Shown here: positions 9,217 through 18,037 of the stretch, in pieces
Layout: the number at the start of each line of letters is the position of its first letter
Position numbering within the stretch: the first letter of the stretch is position 1
Virus record (IMG/VR): IMGVR_UViG_3300044712_000786
Location: 1 to 64,000 of that record
Length of the DNA stretch: 64,000 nucleotides
DNA from: a virus
Reading direction: 5' to 3' (one strand)
Program-made: the position numbers and the translations under genes
Notes under the pieces: generated by a model
Told to the model about the DNA's origin: nothing
The model's input: only the letters and a program-made list of their open reading frames with translations
The model's database searches: none

Positions 9217-10086
9217 TTGGCTCTTAAACTGAAGGCTTACGATTACATTATTTTGCGTAGACCCGATTTGTTCTTGAGATATTAACTGCATATCCTGATA
9301 GCTAAACGAAGCTATAGAAGAAAAATCCCGATAATCAGACAGCGAAATATTGATATCCTTAACTAGATTATTCTCAACGACTTGCGACAAATTTTTGAAT
9401 TGATAATCCCCTAATTCTAATCGAAAGCCTATGGTTATTTCCGCTGGGGGCATTACGTCTACCCTATATGGTATAACCTTTCCCATAGAATATTGCGGGG
9501 TAACATTGGCGGTATAACTAAGGTCTATGCCAAGCACCCGATTAGTTGTAAATTCACTTAAGCTTACGCTGACCGAATTACGAGCGGGTATTTTTAAATT
9601 GTAATTGGGGTCAGAAGTGGGGATAACCGAGTTACTATTTAGTATGTTGGCGTCATCTGTAGTTACCCATCCTATGTTAGAAAACGTAACGAAGGAAGCG
9701 GTAGAAGTTGGAATTTCCCCATCGTTATACCTAAAAGAATAATTCGTTAAATAACCATTCCCAATCATCATTCCCAATAAGCTATTACTAGGGGTTCTCG
9801 AACTTAAGCAGTATCCAGTTATGGGGGCGCTTCCCGTATAATTAAACAATTGCTCCGAATTAACAAGCAGCCTGTCTACGTCCATCGTCCCTACTAGCTG
9901 TCCACGAACTAAAGATGGGTTTTTTGTCATCCCAAGGTAAACGGGGGACGAAAATGGAGAGTTAGAGGAAAATCTAACCGATTGCACGCCGACTATTTCA
10001 GAATTATTCAAGAATAATCTTTGGTTTTCTTTGGCTACCCGATAATTAGCGAATGAATTTTTGAAAAGTATTTCGTTTAGCGCCAT
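9211..10086 (-). CDS. Tail-tube-like structural protein, paralogue 3
   Basis: A 291-residue protein with the tail-tube signature GNGYLTNYSFRYNDGEIPTS (compare GNGYLSSYSVDASVGDFPRA at 42997) and a second half of alternating beta segments ending in VIVSLQFKSQV. It begins a three-gene minus-strand unit divergent from the M-L-K-I-J block; the 53-base gap between the two starts holds one GTGTAA motif on each strand. This placement points to the distal tail or tip complex. No catalytic motif is visible. A distal-tail-protein role (like gp19.1 of SPP1, which also has a tube-like fold) is possible but not shown. Confidence 0.6.
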   Translation of the reverse strand: MALNEILFKNSFANYRVAKENQRLFLNNSEIVGVQSVRFSSNSPFSSPVYLGMTKNPSLVRGQLVGTMDVDRLLVNSEQLFNYTGSAPITGYCLSSRTPSNSLLGMMIGNGYLTNYSFRYNDGEIPTSTASFVTFSNIGWVTTDDANILNSNSVIPTSDPNYNLKIPARNSVSVSLSEFTTNRVLGIDLSYTANVTPQYSMGKVIPYRVDVMPPAEITIGFRLELGDYQFKNLSQVVENNLVKDINISLSDYRDFSSIASFSYQDMQLISQEQIGSTQNNVIVSLQFKSQV

Positions 10087-10098
10087 AATCTATTATAA

Positions 10099-10104
10099 TT
10101 ACAC
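10099..10104 (-). promoter_or_regulatory. GTGTAA motif upstream of the 9211-10086 gene
   Basis: Minus-strand text GGTGTAATTATAAT, 12 bases before the ATG at 10086. It lies back to back with the plus-strand copy at 10114, so the divergent gap would hold two outward promoters. Confidence 0.4.
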
Positions 10105-10113
10105 CGCTTTCAA

Positions 10114-10119
10114 GTGTAA
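10114..10119 (+). promoter_or_regulatory. GTGTAA motif upstream of the M-L-K-I-J block
   Basis: AAGTGTAAATTATT sits 20 bases before the ATG at 10140, followed by an AAAAGG ribosome-binding sequence. All later genes to 22758 are coupled by overlaps or tiny gaps, so this could be the single late start for the tail-tip operon. Confidence 0.4.
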
Positions 10120-10139
10120 ATTATTAAAAGGCAAAAGGT

Positions 10140-10664
10140 ATGTCGTTATACAATGTAGCTACTTGGTCAAGCGCAATAGATTATCCAGAGCATTCTATTG
10201 TTTGGGGCGGAAGCTCGTTCCCATATTATTACTATGCCCTAGTATCACATACCTCAACGGCCTCGCTAGAGAATGATATTAATAATGGCAAATGGGGTGG
10301 TATTGCTAAATTCCGAAGTCAGAGTAGAGCTAACTTTATCTGGAAACCGTCTTATAACCCTAATATTCGGACAGAACCCACCATTAAAGTAATTAAATTT
10401 GGTGATGGTTACGAGCAAAGAGCGCCAGATGGCATATCTAATGATTTGCTGCAAATAGACTACGTATTCGAAAACCGTAATCTAGCCGAAGCTACAGCTA
10501 TAGCCCACTTTTTGAGAACTAGGGGGGCTTGGGAATCATTTCTGCATACTCCACCAGCGCCTTACGATGAATCCAAACTCTTTGTATGCAGGGCTTGGGA
10601 CTTTGTCCCCGTCTTTATTGATAACTTTAGGATAACGGCTAAATTTGAGGAACAGGTTGTATAA
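10140..10664 (+). CDS. M: Minor tail protein M (lambda gpM family) with an added N-terminal carbohydrate-binding-like segment
   Basis: Residues of about 75-174 match the lambda gpM family closely: KVIKFGDGYEQRAPDGIS, then TRGAWESFLHTPPAPY, then a C-terminal FRITAKFEEQVV. Lambda gpM is about 109 residues and joins the tail tip under gpL. Here about 60 extra N-terminal residues (WSSAIDYPEHSIVWGGSSFP, YYYYAL, KWGG) have the W..Y..G..V...YY...W spacing seen in CBM5/12-type chitin-binding-like modules. The stop overlaps the start of L (TAATG). The family call is firm; the binding role of the extra segment is inference. Confidence 0.9.
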   Translation: MSLYNVATWSSAIDYPEHSIVWGGSSFPYYYYALVSHTSTASLENDINNGKWGGIAKFRSQSRANFIWKPSYNPNIRTEPTIKVIKFGDGYEQRAPDGISNDLLQIDYVFENRNLAEATAIAHFLRTRGAWESFLHTPPAPYDESKLFVCRAWDFVPVFIDNFRITAKFEEQVV

Positions 10665-11650
10665 TGGATAAGGAAACAGCACAAGGTAGTATAAAAGAGC
10701 TAAATTCGGAGTTAATTAAATTAACGCCAACGGCAATCATTTCTTTATTCGAAATAGATTTTACTGACATTGCTATTGACTTAGGCGTCAATCTGTTTTC
10801 TACTGGCACTGTATTTCGATTTCATAATACTAAATCTTTACTAAGCACTACTATTACTTGGAGGGGTCTTAGGTATGTTGGAGCACCAATTCAAGCGGAA
10901 GGATTTGAGCTTAGTTACTCTGGTAGTCCCCCTACGCCTACTATCTCTATTACTTCATCTGAGGAAGGTATTCCAGCTATTGCACAAATCAAAGATTCAA
11001 TTCGTTCTATAGGAGATTTGATAGGAGCTAAAGTAACTAGGTATAGAACGATGGCTAAGTTTCTTTTGGAGAAAGACGAAACAGTAGAATTTCCGCCAGA
11101 TATCTATTTCGTGTCTAGAAAATCAAAAGAAAATAAGTTCATATTGGAATACGAACTAGCCTCTATTTTAGATATAGATGACATAGTATTACCAAGGAGG
11201 ATAGTAAGCATAAAGCGATGTCCATTCAGATATAGAGGTATTGGCTGTTTTTACGATTGTAAAAAGAACCTTAAAAATGACGCAGACTTTTACGCCAGCG
11301 AAGAATGTTCCCCCAACGACTGGAAAGAGGATACTCAGTTAGTAAAACCTGTAGCCACAATTAATGATGTATTAATAACAGATGTTATCAGTGATGTAAC
11401 CCTAAAACCCAGAGACGCTTATGACTTAAATGCCCAATACAGCAGGGGCGACTATTTCTATATCAATAAAGATAATGTCAATTACTATTACGTAGTGCTT
11501 AAATCAGCGTTAGGGGTTCCCCCTCCTAATGACGAATATTACATACCCGACCAATGCTCTAAAAGTGTTTTTGGGTGTTCGTTGCGATGGGGCAACTCAG
11601 AATCAATCCCATTCGGAGGCTTTCCTTCTGTAAAAAGTAGATATGAATAA
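10664..11650 (+). CDS. L: Minor tail protein L (lambda gpL family, cysteine cluster)
   Basis: The 328 residues follow lambda gpL: FEIDFTDIAIDLG near 29-41, TITWRGLRYVGAPIQAEGFE near 63-82, TPTISITSSE, and a C-terminal cysteine region CPFRYRGIGCFYDC (C186, C195, C199) with C298 and C305 near the end. Family members bind an iron-sulfur cluster through such cysteines and sit between the tail tube and the tip fibre. Between the cysteine groups (about 255-297) is an insert, YSRGDYFYINKDNVNYYYVV, that resembles a CBM5/12-like module, as in M. The gene overlaps K by eight bases. Confidence 0.9.
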   Translation: MDKETAQGSIKELNSELIKLTPTAIISLFEIDFTDIAIDLGVNLFSTGTVFRFHNTKSLLSTTITWRGLRYVGAPIQAEGFELSYSGSPPTPTISITSSEEGIPAIAQIKDSIRSIGDLIGAKVTRYRTMAKFLLEKDETVEFPPDIYFVSRKSKENKFILEYELASILDIDDIVLPRRIVSIKRCPFRYRGIGCFYDCKKNLKNDADFYASEECSPNDWKEDTQLVKPVATINDVLITDVISDVTLKPRDAYDLNAQYSRGDYFYINKDNVNYYYVVLKSALGVPPPNDEYYIPDQCSKSVFGCSLRWGNSESIPFGGFPSVKSRYE

Positions 11651-12353
11651 CTTAAGAGATAGTCATTTAAGCCTAATTAGGGAACATGCTGAAAAAGTAT
11701 ATCCAGAGGAATGCTGTGGTTTAATTATTTCTGTTTCAGATGCTTTCGTAATTCTGGAATGCAAAAACACGGCAGAAGATAAGAACCATTTCTTTTCATT
11801 GTCTCCAACCGACTATATTCGCGGGGGGCAGATAGGGAAAATAGTTGGTTACTATCATTCCGAAAATATACCAGTGGATGGGCGAGTGTTTTCAGAGTTA
11901 GATATTATTAATTTTAAAATTCATGGTTTATGGTCAGTGATTTATAATAACATATCTAAACAGTTCTATTGTTTATCGGGTCAGGAGGAACTTAAATACT
12001 TGGGCAGAAATTTCAGCATTGGTAATAGCGATTGCTTTTCTCTCGTGAGGGATTACTTGAAAAACGAACTTGGAATTAACGTAAGGGACTATAAAAGAGA
12101 TTCCAAATGGTTCCTTAAATCACCAAGACTATGGCTAGATAATTACTCATCTGAAGGTTTTCGTCCGACAAATGTAGCTCAAAAAAACGATATTATCCTT
12201 TTCGGAGAATTCGATTTACCTACGCACGCTGGCGTCTATATGGGTAATAACCTCATATTACATCATCCTAGAAATCAATGGTCTACAATTGAACCTATTA
12301 ATGAGAATCTTAGACAACAAATCAAACTTATTTTAAGATATGAACCTAGTTAA
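11643..12353 (+). CDS. K: Tail tip protein K: JAMM-like plus NlpC/P60 domains
   Basis: The order of domains is that of lambda gpK. Residues 1-110 are JAMM/MPN-like (PEECCGLIIS at 21-30; GYYHSENIP at 69-77; FSELD at 83-87). Residues 120-236 are an NlpC/P60 peptidase with catalytic C131 in GNSDCFSLVRDY and histidines in THAGVYMGNNLILHH (H195, H207). NlpC/P60 domains of this type cut cell-wall peptide stems or act in tail-tip assembly. The JAMM site is unusual: the usual H-x-H has H72 but E74 in the second position, so metal binding may be lost or altered. The gene overlaps L (eight bases) and I (14 bases). Confidence 0.9.
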   Translation: MNNLRDSHLSLIREHAEKVYPEECCGLIISVSDAFVILECKNTAEDKNHFFSLSPTDYIRGGQIGKIVGYYHSENIPVDGRVFSELDIINFKIHGLWSVIYNNISKQFYCLSGQEELKYLGRNFSIGNSDCFSLVRDYLKNELGINVRDYKRDSKWFLKSPRLWLDNYSSEGFRPTNVAQKNDIILFGEFDLPTHAGVYMGNNLILHHPRNQWSTIEPINENLRQQIKLILRYEPS

Positions 12354-12975
12354 TATTAAATTGCACGGTCATTTAGGAGAAAAAATAGGCTCAGAATGGA
12401 ATCTCGCCGTTTCCAGCATTAGGGAAGCGTTGCACGCAATTAATACTTTAACCAAGGGCAAACTGAATCGATATTTAGCTAAGACAGAACAAGGACACGC
12501 AAAATATAGATTTCTTATTAATGAAGAAAATGTGAAGCATAGCGTTCCCATAATAGACGAATCTAATAAAGAAGAAGTATCTAAAACAGAACTCTATACA
12601 GAAAGAAGTGACTTGCGTTCAATAGATATCGTCCCAGTCATTGAGGGTAGCGAATTAAATCAAATCCTTGGGGCGGTTTTACTAGTCATAGGTATAGTCT
12701 TGATGTTTATTCCCGGTCTCCAGCCCGTGGGATTCATGTTAGCTCTAGCGGGTATTGGAATGTTGCTCAGCAAGCCACCAGAGAAAGAAGACTTCAGAGA
12801 TATACAGGGCGCTGGCGAAACATCTTATTACTTTTCGGGTGGTCAAAATATAGTAGGCGAGGGGGGACCCGTTCCCCTAGGTTATGGGGAGTGCGTAGTT
12901 GGAAGCCAAACTATCAGCGTCAAAAATGGTATAGTTATGAGAGACTATATGGGAAAGGTAATTACTTTATTATAA
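12340..12975 (+). CDS. I: Tail assembly protein I
   Basis: The N-terminal 40 residues (NIKLHGHLGEKIGSEWNLAV, SSIREALHAIN) are the beta-grasp-like start of lambda gpI. A hydrophobic segment of about 105-145 (ILGAVLLVIGIVLMFIPGL and LALAGIGMLL) is the paired membrane-like helix typical of the family. The C-terminal GEGGPVPLGYGECVVGSQTI is the conserved end. In lambda, gpI is needed for tail-tip assembly and is not abundant in virions. It lies between K and J as in lambda, overlapping K by 14 bases, with J starting two bases after its stop. Confidence 0.88.
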   Translation: MNLVNIKLHGHLGEKIGSEWNLAVSSIREALHAINTLTKGKLNRYLAKTEQGHAKYRFLINEENVKHSVPIIDESNKEEVSKTELYTERSDLRSIDIVPVIEGSELNQILGAVLLVIGIVLMFIPGLQPVGFMLALAGIGMLLSKPPEKEDFRDIQGAGETSYYFSGGQNIVGEGGPVPLGYGECVVGSQTISVKNGIVMRDYMGKVITLL

Positions 12976-12976
12976 T

Positions 12977-15900
12977 ATGCAAGAAGCAGTAGAAGGTCTA
13001 TATGTTCCTGTAACTGGCGTGGCGTTTACCTTTTGGGACCCATTTGGCCCTGAGTATACTTTTGGCCCTTTTAGCAGGACTGTCAATGATACTACTTACA
13101 CTAAATGTAAGTCTATCCAGACCATTGACGTTTTAGACCTAGTATCTGAAGGGGAAATCTTCGGCTTTCCTCAGTATGATTATCATTTAGAGAATTATGG
13201 AACTGGGGGGCATGTAGGATATCAAAATTATCCCACAGATAATAGCGCACGAACTAATATTAGCCCTACTTCTAATGTCTACTATAATGATGTTCCTATT
13301 CAGAACGAACAGGGGCAATATAATTTCTCGTTTTTCGATTATGATATTTCATTAGGAAATTCTCAGGGGACTACTTCCGAAGGGAATATTTTTTCGTCTA
13401 CAGAGTCTAAATATCTTTCTCGAACTATAGGAACTAGACTATATGCCTCTACAATGGAAAATGCTAGTCATCCAGCTATTAAACCATTAGTCAATCCCCC
13501 TCCTTATCAGGATATGATGGGGGTAAATAGTTACGCGAATGATGAGGATACTTCTAATTTTGTTCATTATACTGTAATGTATGAAGGAAAATGGTTTACC
13601 GCTAGTGATGTTTCAGAAGCTCACCCATATTTACAGCCTTTAACTACTGAATTTAAATCAATATTAGGGTCTAGGATTGACGAACCCTTCGGTGCCGCTA
13701 GAACCATGCACGAAATTGGGGAAGCTGGTGGTAATATGGCTTGGCCGAAAGACTTACCTATAGGCGGCGAACCTCCTGATTATCCACATGCTAACGCACA
13801 AGTATTCAGAATATCTAATAGAGAATGCGCGGGAGTAGTTATTATTTTCCGAATTGGTGGATTACTATTTCAAGTTTTACAGGGTTATGATGATTTAGCG
13901 GACCAAGGAGATACCCTTAATAATACTATTTACGCCCATGCTACTTATAGGCCCGTTTTTAAAGACCCTAAAAGTCCACTCTCGGTTTGGAAAAAGACCC
14001 CGCTCTATCCTAAGACGGTCACAATGACTGGGAAGATTACTTCTCAGACATTCTATTCAATGGCCGTTGACTTTGACCCTTATGATATAGAATATTTCAA
14101 AAACTATCCCGACCTAATAGGATGGGAAATAATGATATACAGAAGCACGGCAGATTCTATACATTCTTATAATCGTTCTGACCTATTCATTGACAGCATT
14201 CTTGAAAAGTATTTTTATCCATTAAAATATCCTTATTCGGCTATTGTAAGGTCTTCTTTCAGCGCAGAATTCTTTAGCAGCATCCCTACGCGCTCTTATA
14301 ATTTATTACTTAAGAAGGTGAGGGTTCCCGAAGGATATGACACAATTACTAGGACTTATCCAGACATATGGAATGGAGTATTTAGCTCGGAAAAGAAATG
14401 GAGCAATAATCCAGTATGGTGCTATTATGATTTAATGACAAACAGGAGATATGGTTTGGGAGACTATATCAAACCAAGTCAAATAGATAAATGGACGCTA
14501 TATCAGATTGCTCAATATTGCGATACTTTAGTAGAGGACGGTTACGGGGGGCTAGAACCCCGCTTTACATTTAATTGGTGGTTTACTTCTAGGGAAGAAG
14601 CCTACAAGATAATGCAAGACATGTCTAGCGTTTTTAACTCCATGATTTATTATAATTGTGGGGCTATTTCCACAATTCAGGATTCGCCTAAAGAGCCAGT
14701 ATACCTATTTACTAACGCTAATGTCGAAGATGGCGACTTCCAATACAGTTCTTCCGCTAAAAGGGATAGGCATTCGGTAGCAATAGTAAGGTATAACGAC
14801 AAATTTAATTTGTATAAACCAGCTATTGAGTATGTAGAAGATATAGACGCCATTAGAAAATACGGAATTAGGGAGAAAGAATTAACGGCCTTTGGGTGCT
14901 CAAGTAGGGGACAAGCTATCCGCTTGGGACGTTGGATACTACTCAGCGAAACTTTAGAAACTGAAATTATTAATTTCACTGCGGGTCAGGAAGCTTCGAT
15001 TCTAAGACCGGGGGACGTATTTGGTGTTTTTGATGCTCATCGGCAAGTTAGGAAATACGCTGGTAGAACCATGGCTATAACTGGTTTGGGCGCTGGTCTT
15101 GGAACAAAATTTGTTCTAGATAGAACAGTGGGGGAATTAGACCCACAAACAACTTATAGTTTTAAATTACTTACGCCGACTTATAACTATGATAATACTG
15201 AAATAACGGATTTAGACTCAAGTGATATAGCAGATATTCGTAGAAGCCATATTCAGAGCTTTAATTTTAGCGGGTTGAATATGACAACTGGCAACGGTTA
15301 TTCATACTTAACCGTCACTGGCGATATAAATACTTCTGGTTATAACATTACCGACAGTTCCATCTGGACAATAGATTTGGCGAATGGAGCTAATTACAAC
15401 AATGAAGTTTTCGAAAAATATCATACCAATTATTACAGGGTAGTAAAAATTACCGAAAAAGAAGGTAATAAATATGACGTTGGCGGATTACAGTATTCTC
15501 CTGAAAAATTCTCATTGGCAGAAAGTGGCGTTGCCTTTTCTACGGGGCATATGGTTAACATAGAACCAAAAGTTCCCCTATCTCCATTAAAAATAAAAGA
15601 TACATGGTTTTGGTATAATTTGGGTGACCATCATGTCTATTACGATTATGGTCTATATGGCGGTCTATCTTTTGGGCTAACTCCAAGTTCCCCATCGTTG
15701 GAGTCTCAAAATGTTGATACTATTCTAGTCTATGCAACGGGACAGCAAGCATCCGTTGGCAATCCTAACGGTTATCCAGCATATGTAGAATCACCAATGT
15801 TCCAACAAAACACGATGGTTCCTCCCCTAGGTAACTTAGTCTATATAAGGAACGGTCCTCAAAATTCTATTGAGCAGGAAACGAATATTCCATTTTTAAC

Positions 15901-17080
15901 TAGGATGGATAATTATGCTTTCAACTCTCTGGTTAAGTTTAAGGTATTCACCCGCAATAATGCAACTAATACCTATTGTCTTACTCCTTTTATTACAGGT
16001 ATCCTATTACCTAAGTTATATTATTATGGACCTAACGTATTACCTTCAAGTAAGATAGGCGGATTAAGATATAGTGAAACCAGCGAAAAAGGAAGAAAAA
16101 TTATATCCAATTCTTATAATCCAACATTTACTTGGCAATTGGCGTTTACTGGAGTGCCATTGGATACAGAGCCCCGTTTTAGAGCGACTATTCGTCCCCC
16201 TACATATACGGACGCTACGCCAATTTATCAGACTGGATATTACGAAACCACTGGTATTGGAACATCGTTTACTTTTGATTTCGACACTAACAAAGGTTTG
16301 ATAGGGGGACCGTATAGAGATTATGACGTTGTTATTGAATACGTAGACTCGCAAGGAAACACTTCCACAAATAGCACGATGGGTTCCTTTACGGGTGACT
16401 TTTCCAGACCCTTCTCTTATGACGTAATTACCTTGGTCAATCCTAGGCAGACGGGAATAGAGCTTTCGACTAGTATTCCTACTGCGCCTTACAGCGGGGC
16501 GGCAAAAGCTGCTCACTCAGGAAGTCATATATCCTCCCAATGGATTGGACCCAACGGAGATATTTCGATTCATTTCCATAGTGGCCTTTTCAATGAAGAC
16601 TTAGTAGGTGGTTATATTTATGTCAGTTCAGGGGAGTTCCCCAAGAGGGAAGCCGTCTTAGCGAATACTGGAGACTTTAGATACACTACGGGCAACCTAT
16701 GTGTTTATAGATATAAGTTCTCTGATTTCAGTAAAACTAATCCTTATATTTACCATCCTTATGCCGCTCAACATATCAAGGGTCTTCCGACTGGATATAT
16801 TTCAGTAAGCTTTACTGATTGGGTAGATGATTTCAGAATACAAACTCGACCCATAAGCCAGCATATAGAAAGTATCACTGGCCTATATGTCTCTGATAAT
16901 GCCCTAATACTTAATAAGGCGGAAGTTGGGACTCTTACTTTTTCTGAAACGTTGGAGATTAAGAGGATGAATAACGAATCAGTCGGCTCAATCAAGTTAG
17001 TCAATGATGGTGGTGTAACTAGATTAGTAACCGTAGATAAGAATGGCGATGAGACTATAATGTCATCTAGCTTAACATGA
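12977..17080 (+). CDS. J: Tail tip/central fibre protein J (lambda gpJ family)
   Basis: At 1367 residues this is close to lambda gpJ in size. Near residues 42-60 it has QTIDVLDLVSEGEIFGFP, then VYYNDVPIQNEQGQYNF, the conserved opening of gpJ. The central part (YPDIWNGVFSSEKKWSNNPV, WCYYDLMTNRRYGLGDYI) matches the hub domain, and TAGQEASILRPGDVFGVFD resembles the later beta domain. The C-terminal third is fibre-like and probably holds host-specific binding. It forms the tip trimer that contacts the receptor and opens the channel. Its start follows the I stop by two bases and its end overlaps the next fibre gene (ATGA). Confidence 0.92.
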   Translation: MQEAVEGLYVPVTGVAFTFWDPFGPEYTFGPFSRTVNDTTYTKCKSIQTIDVLDLVSEGEIFGFPQYDYHLENYGTGGHVGYQNYPTDNSARTNISPTSNVYYNDVPIQNEQGQYNFSFFDYDISLGNSQGTTSEGNIFSSTESKYLSRTIGTRLYASTMENASHPAIKPLVNPPPYQDMMGVNSYANDEDTSNFVHYTVMYEGKWFTASDVSEAHPYLQPLTTEFKSILGSRIDEPFGAARTMHEIGEAGGNMAWPKDLPIGGEPPDYPHANAQVFRISNRECAGVVIIFRIGGLLFQVLQGYDDLADQGDTLNNTIYAHATYRPVFKDPKSPLSVWKKTPLYPKTVTMTGKITSQTFYSMAVDFDPYDIEYFKNYPDLIGWEIMIYRSTADSIHSYNRSDLFIDSILEKYFYPLKYPYSAIVRSSFSAEFFSSIPTRSYNLLLKKVRVPEGYDTITRTYPDIWNGVFSSEKKWSNNPVWCYYDLMTNRRYGLGDYIKPSQIDKWTLYQIAQYCDTLVEDGYGGLEPRFTFNWWFTSREEAYKIMQDMSSVFNSMIYYNCGAISTIQDSPKEPVYLFTNANVEDGDFQYSSSAKRDRHSVAIVRYNDKFNLYKPAIEYVEDIDAIRKYGIREKELTAFGCSSRGQAIRLGRWILLSETLETEIINFTAGQEASILRPGDVFGVFDAHRQVRKYAGRTMAITGLGAGLGTKFVLDRTVGELDPQTTYSFKLLTPTYNYDNTEITDLDSSDIADIRRSHIQSFNFSGLNMTTGNGYSYLTVTGDINTSGYNITDSSIWTIDLANGANYNNEVFEKYHTNYYRVVKITEKEGNKYDVGGLQYSPEKFSLAESGVAFSTGHMVNIEPKVPLSPLKIKDTWFWYNLGDHHVYYDYGLYGGLSFGLTPSSPSLESQNVDTILVYATGQQASVGNPNGYPAYVESPMFQQNTMVPPLGNLVYIRNGPQNSIEQETNIPFLTRMDNYAFNSLVKFKVFTRNNATNTYCLTPFITGILLPKLYYYGPNVLPSSKIGGLRYSETSEKGRKIISNSYNPTFTWQLAFTGVPLDTEPRFRATIRPPTYTDATPIYQTGYYETTGIGTSFTFDFDTNKGLIGGPYRDYDVVIEYVDSQGNTSTNSTMGSFTGDFSRPFSYDVITLVNPRQTGIELSTSIPTAPYSGAAKAAHSGSHISSQWIGPNGDISIHFHSGLFNEDLVGGYIYVSSGEFPKREAVLANTGDFRYTTGNLCVYRYKFSDFSKTNPYIYHPYAAQHIKGLPTGYISVSFTDWVDDFRIQTRPISQHIESITGLYVSDNALILNKAEVGTLTFSETLEIKRMNNESVGSIKLVNDGGVTRLVTVDKNGDETIMSSSLT

Positions 17081-18036
17081 TAACTAAATACATAGGCGAT
17101 AGATATGTTGGTTTGTCTTCGGACACTAAACCAGCTAATCTAAAAGACGGAGGACAGTTCGAAGAAATCGATACTGGTAAAAGGTATACGTTCATCAGTG
17201 GCGGCTGGATTTGGAATACCCAAAGGGAAATTCAGGACATTTTACCTGATGGCGTTAATATAACAGGGGGAAATTACGACTATGGATATAACACTTCGGG
17301 ATTTGATACATTCGATGTTTCAGGGGCCTTAGGTTTTATTTACGAGACTGGCAAACATCAACTGGAAGTAGTGGTTGACGGAGTTAGATTGGTTCCTAAT
17401 TTAGATTATGAAGAAACAAGTACGTCTATTATTACATTTAAGTATCTGCTTCCTTCGTATAGCGATATTTATGTAAAGGCTATCTATCCTAGTGCTACTG
17501 CGGGTGCTCCCGACCAGACCATTACTTACGAAGTAACTGGAGACTCCACATTCCTAATGGTTACTGGGGCTCAAGACGTATCTGGCGTTAAAACATTTAA
17601 AGTTCCAGCATTTTTTGAAAGTGGCCTTTATATTTCTGGAAAAGCGGCTACAACGGGCGGTCCATATTATCCCCTTAGTGCAAACCCTAATGGTTATTTA
17701 ACAAGTTCCACGGTGGGGGGCGTGAATTACTTGAGCGTGACAGGGAAAAATATCTCTGGCACTGTCGGAATTTCTGGCAAAGGTTCAATCTATGTAACGA
17801 CTGGAAACAACAACACAATCCTAATTAGCGGCTCCAATTCTACCTTAGTAGACGATGGAACGTTTGTAAGAACTAGTGGAGACCAAATCATTTCAGGAAA
17901 TAAGTCTTTTAAAAATAACGTTTATATTAGTGGGATAGCCGAACTTTCTGGAATATCAGTTAGGGCTAGCGATGGGACTACCCATCCTCTTACTATGATA
18001 AAAACAGGCAGTCTTTACATTTTTCAGATAGATTAA
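17077..18036 (+). CDS. Tail fibre protein with YLSVTGKxISG repeat module
   Basis: This 319-residue fibre-like protein is rich in G, S, T and I. Its C-terminal part holds NYLSVTGKNISGTVGISGKG, then SIYVTTGNNNTILISGSNS and VRTSGDQIISGNKSF, a module found three more times in the next gene. Residues of about 80-150 (DVSGALGFIYETGKHQLEVV) look like a small beta domain. It is coupled to J by an ATGA overlap and to the next fibre gene by a one-base gap. It may be an adaptor or short shaft attached to the J tip; there is no enzymatic motif. A trimeric shaft is inferred from the repeated TGxxISG pattern. Confidence 0.7.
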   Translation: MITKYIGDRYVGLSSDTKPANLKDGGQFEEIDTGKRYTFISGGWIWNTQREIQDILPDGVNITGGNYDYGYNTSGFDTFDVSGALGFIYETGKHQLEVVVDGVRLVPNLDYEETSTSIITFKYLLPSYSDIYVKAIYPSATAGAPDQTITYEVTGDSTFLMVTGAQDVSGVKTFKVPAFFESGLYISGKAATTGGPYYPLSANPNGYLTSSTVGGVNYLSVTGKNISGTVGISGKGSIYVTTGNNNTILISGSNSTLVDDGTFVRTSGDQIISGNKSFKNNVYISGIAELSGISVRASDGTTHPLTMIKTGSLYIFQID

Positions 18037-18037
18037 T

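Noticed and set aside
14677-14979. Open frame on the minus strand inside the J gene
   Set aside because: It lies wholly inside a firmly assigned gene, has no start context or family resemblance, and is best read as an antisense shadow.
16064-16516. 150-codon minus-strand frame inside the J gene
   Set aside because: Antisense to conserved J sequence, with R/S-rich composition typical of shadow frames.
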